A DNA stretch of 64,000 nucleotides from Nocardioides sp. LHD-245 (GTDB lineage Bacteria; Actinomycetota; Actinomycetes; Propionibacteriales; Nocardioidaceae), in assembly GCF_030929495.1 (NCBI RefSeq), contig NZ_JAVFWN010000010.1, forward strand, positions 1 to 64,000, read 5' to 3'. The notes below the pieces were generated by a model. It searched no databases and was not told the DNA's origin. It saw only the letters and a program-made list of their open reading frames with translations. Shown piece after piece: positions 62,698-64,000 of the stretch; the stretch's first letter is position 1; every line of letters begins with the position of its first letter. Position numbers and translations under genes: made by a program.

Positions 62698-63348
62698 ATG
62701 CCCGATCCCCTGCCCGACGCCGCGCCCACCACCGCGGCCGAGGGCCCGACGCCGCCCCGGTCGTCCGCGCGAGGACGCCCCGGCGCCACCTCCCACGCCG
62801 CGATCGAGCAGGCCGCGTTCCGGCTCTTCGCCACCCACGGCTTCGCCGGCACGACGATGGAGGCCATCGCCCGCGAGGCCGGCGTCGGGAAACGGACGAT
62901 CTTCCGCTACTACCAGTCCAAGAACGACATCCCCTGGGGACAGTTCGACCGCACCCTCGACCACTTCCGCGCCCTGCTCGACGAGCAGCCCGACGGCCTG
63001 CCCGTGCACGCCGCCGTGCACCAGGGGGTGGTGGAGTTCAACCGCTTCCCGGCCGACGCGGAGCCGCCGCACCGCGAGCGCATGCGCCTGATCCTGACCA
63101 CCCCGGAGCTCCAGGCGCACTCCGTGCTGCGGTACGCCGAGTGGCGGCGGGTGATCGCCGAGTACGTCGCCCGCCGCACGCAGGCACGTCCCGACGACCT
63201 GATCCCCCAGGTCGCCGGCCACGTGTCGCTGGCGATCTCGCTGTCGGCCTACGAGGCGTGGCTGACCGAGCCCGACGCCGAGACGCCCGGGCTGCCCGAG
63301 ATCATCGACCGGGCGATGACCGGCCTGCGGTCCTACCTGACCGGCTGA
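62698..63348 (+). CDS. mftR: Mycofactocin system TetR-family regulator MftR
   Basis: 216 residues: TetR helix-turn-helix (AFRLFATHGFAGTTMEAIAREAGVGKRTIFRYYQSKNDIPW), with the FRYYxSKNDI form typical of MftR. It is divergent from mftA. ATG 62698 has no ribosome site; TAACTT at 62684-62689 would give a leaderless transcript. In mycobacteria MftR represses the mft genes and responds to acyl-CoA. Confidence 0.9.
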   Translation: MPDPLPDAAPTTAAEGPTPPRSSARGRPGATSHAAIEQAAFRLFATHGFAGTTMEAIAREAGVGKRTIFRYYQSKNDIPWGQFDRTLDHFRALLDEQPDGLPVHAAVHQGVVEFNRFPADAEPPHRERMRLILTTPELQAHSVLRYAEWRRVIAEYVARRTQARPDDLIPQVAGHVSLAISLSAYEAWLTEPDAETPGLPEIIDRAMTGLRSYLTG

Positions 63349-63369
63349 CCCGGCCGGCGGAGCCCGGCC

Positions 63370-64000
63370 TCACGCTCCCCGCGGCGCCGCCAGCTCACCG
63401 GCCGCCCGGTCGCGCAGCCGCCGCGAGACCCGGCGGATCCGCAGCAGCATGGTCGCCGACGGCACGACCGCGCCCGTGACATAGGTCGACAGCCGTGAGG
63501 GCGACGTGCCGACCTGGGCGGCGAACACACGCTGGGAGACCCCGGCCCGGGCGATGCACTCCTTGATGTCGCGCGCGACCAGTGCGCGCTCCGCCGCCTC
63601 GCGGCGCTCGCGGCACAGCGCGACGGTGCGTTCGACGACAGCCAGCGCCTGGGCGGACCGGCTCCGCTCCGCCAGCCGGAGCAGCTCGTGCGCGTAGGGA
63701 CCCCAGGGGCTGGCCGCGACCATGCCGAGGTGCGCGCGCCATTCCGCGACCGAGCCGTGCGCGAGGACCCGGAGGAGCTGCCCGACGGTCGCGACCGGGG
63801 TCGCCGCCGGGATCGACTCGACGTCGTCCAGTACCAGCGCGTACGCCGCGGCGGCGCAGGTCGTCGCGACCTCCGCCGGGACGTCGGCGGCCGTCCAGCG
63901 GCGGCAGGCGTCCGCAGCCCGGGACCGCCCGGGCTCCACGTCGAGCAGGGTGGCGGCCCGGCGCTGGAGCCGGGCCAGCTGTCGCTCGCCCAACGCCTCG
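63370..64000 (-). CDS. Helix-turn-helix DNA-binding protein, partial
   Basis: About 207 residues visible; the frame stays open to the window edge (a TTG at 63993 is the first possible start seen), so the 5' end is probably outside. The C-terminal part is an XRE-like helix-turn-helix (IARAGVSQRVFAAQVGTSPSRLSTYVTGAVVPSATMLLRIRRV). The N-terminal 130 residues are Ala/Arg-rich and helical, without a recognised domain. It converges with mftR. Regulatory target unknown. Confidence 0.7.
   Translation of the reverse strand, partial: EALGERQLARLQRRAATLLDVEPGRSRAADACRRWTAADVPAEVATTCAAAAYALVLDDVESIPAATPVATVGQLLRVLAHGSVAEWRAHLGMVAASPWGPYAHELLRLAERSRSAQALAVVERTVALCRERREAAERALVARDIKECIARAGVSQRVFAAQVGTSPSRLSTYVTGAVVPSATMLLRIRRVSRRLRDRAAGELAAPRGA

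Overview
The window is very GC-rich, has GTG starts, dense ATGA/GTGA overlaps and several likely leaderless genes, and ends in a mycofactocin cluster. This points to a soil-type actinobacterium, probably Nocardioidaceae-like (inference; no rRNA or tRNA is present to confirm it). Almost all of it is accessory catabolism, transport and regulation. No CRISPR array, intact insertion sequence, tRNA or rRNA was seen.

Region 1 (0.2-15.6 kb) is an amino-acid-like catabolic module. It has an old-yellow-enzyme/FAD demethylase-type protein, a GntR/FCD regulator, a branched-chain-amino-acid-type ABC importer (livFGMH plus binding protein), an SDR, a DadA-type flavoprotein, RidA, an Asp/Glu-racemase-family protein and a full 2-oxoacid dehydrogenase complex (E1alpha, E1beta, E2, E3). 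The logic reads racemise, oxidise to imine, hydrolyse to 2-oxoacid, decarboxylate to acyl-CoA. Three promoters share an ATGCA-N4/5-TGCAT palindrome, the likely GntR operator.

Region 2 (15.7-42 kb) is the most unusual part. It holds a BmpA-type nucleoside/purine-like ABC importer, an aldehyde dehydrogenase, a NitT/TauT-type ABC importer and a seven-gene overlapping operon (cyclic amidohydrolase, isochorismatase-type hydrolase, FeS subunit, fused Mo/FAD hydroxylase, split ThDP decarboxylase, deaminase-type amidohydrolase). It continues with a Rieske dioxygenase operon carrying a Dabb-extradiol dioxygenase fusion and an M20-like protein, then a ferredoxin/reductase pair and an IclR regulator. 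A 17-bp near-palindromic motif recurs at all five promoter regions and ties the units into one regulon. I read it as an undescribed pathway for a nitrogen heteroaromatic compound; the substrate is unknown.

Region 3 (42-54.3 kb) is miscellaneous: acyl-CoA dehydrogenase, a large LuxR-type ATPase regulator, a PadR-controlled ABC exporter, an MMPL transporter with a divergent TetR regulator, a sirtuin and a divergent EF-Tu paralogue. Two convergent gene junctions are filled by inverted arrays of a shared ~22-bp repeat, and two other gaps carry related GTAACACGC palindromes.

Region 4 (54.8-56.7 kb) has a secreted collagen-like protein with a structured leader, divergent from a TPR lipoprotein.

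Region 5 (56.7-63.3 kb) is a complete mycofactocin locus (mftA, B, C, D, E, an SDR, mftF; divergent mftR). A partial HTH gene runs off the right edge.
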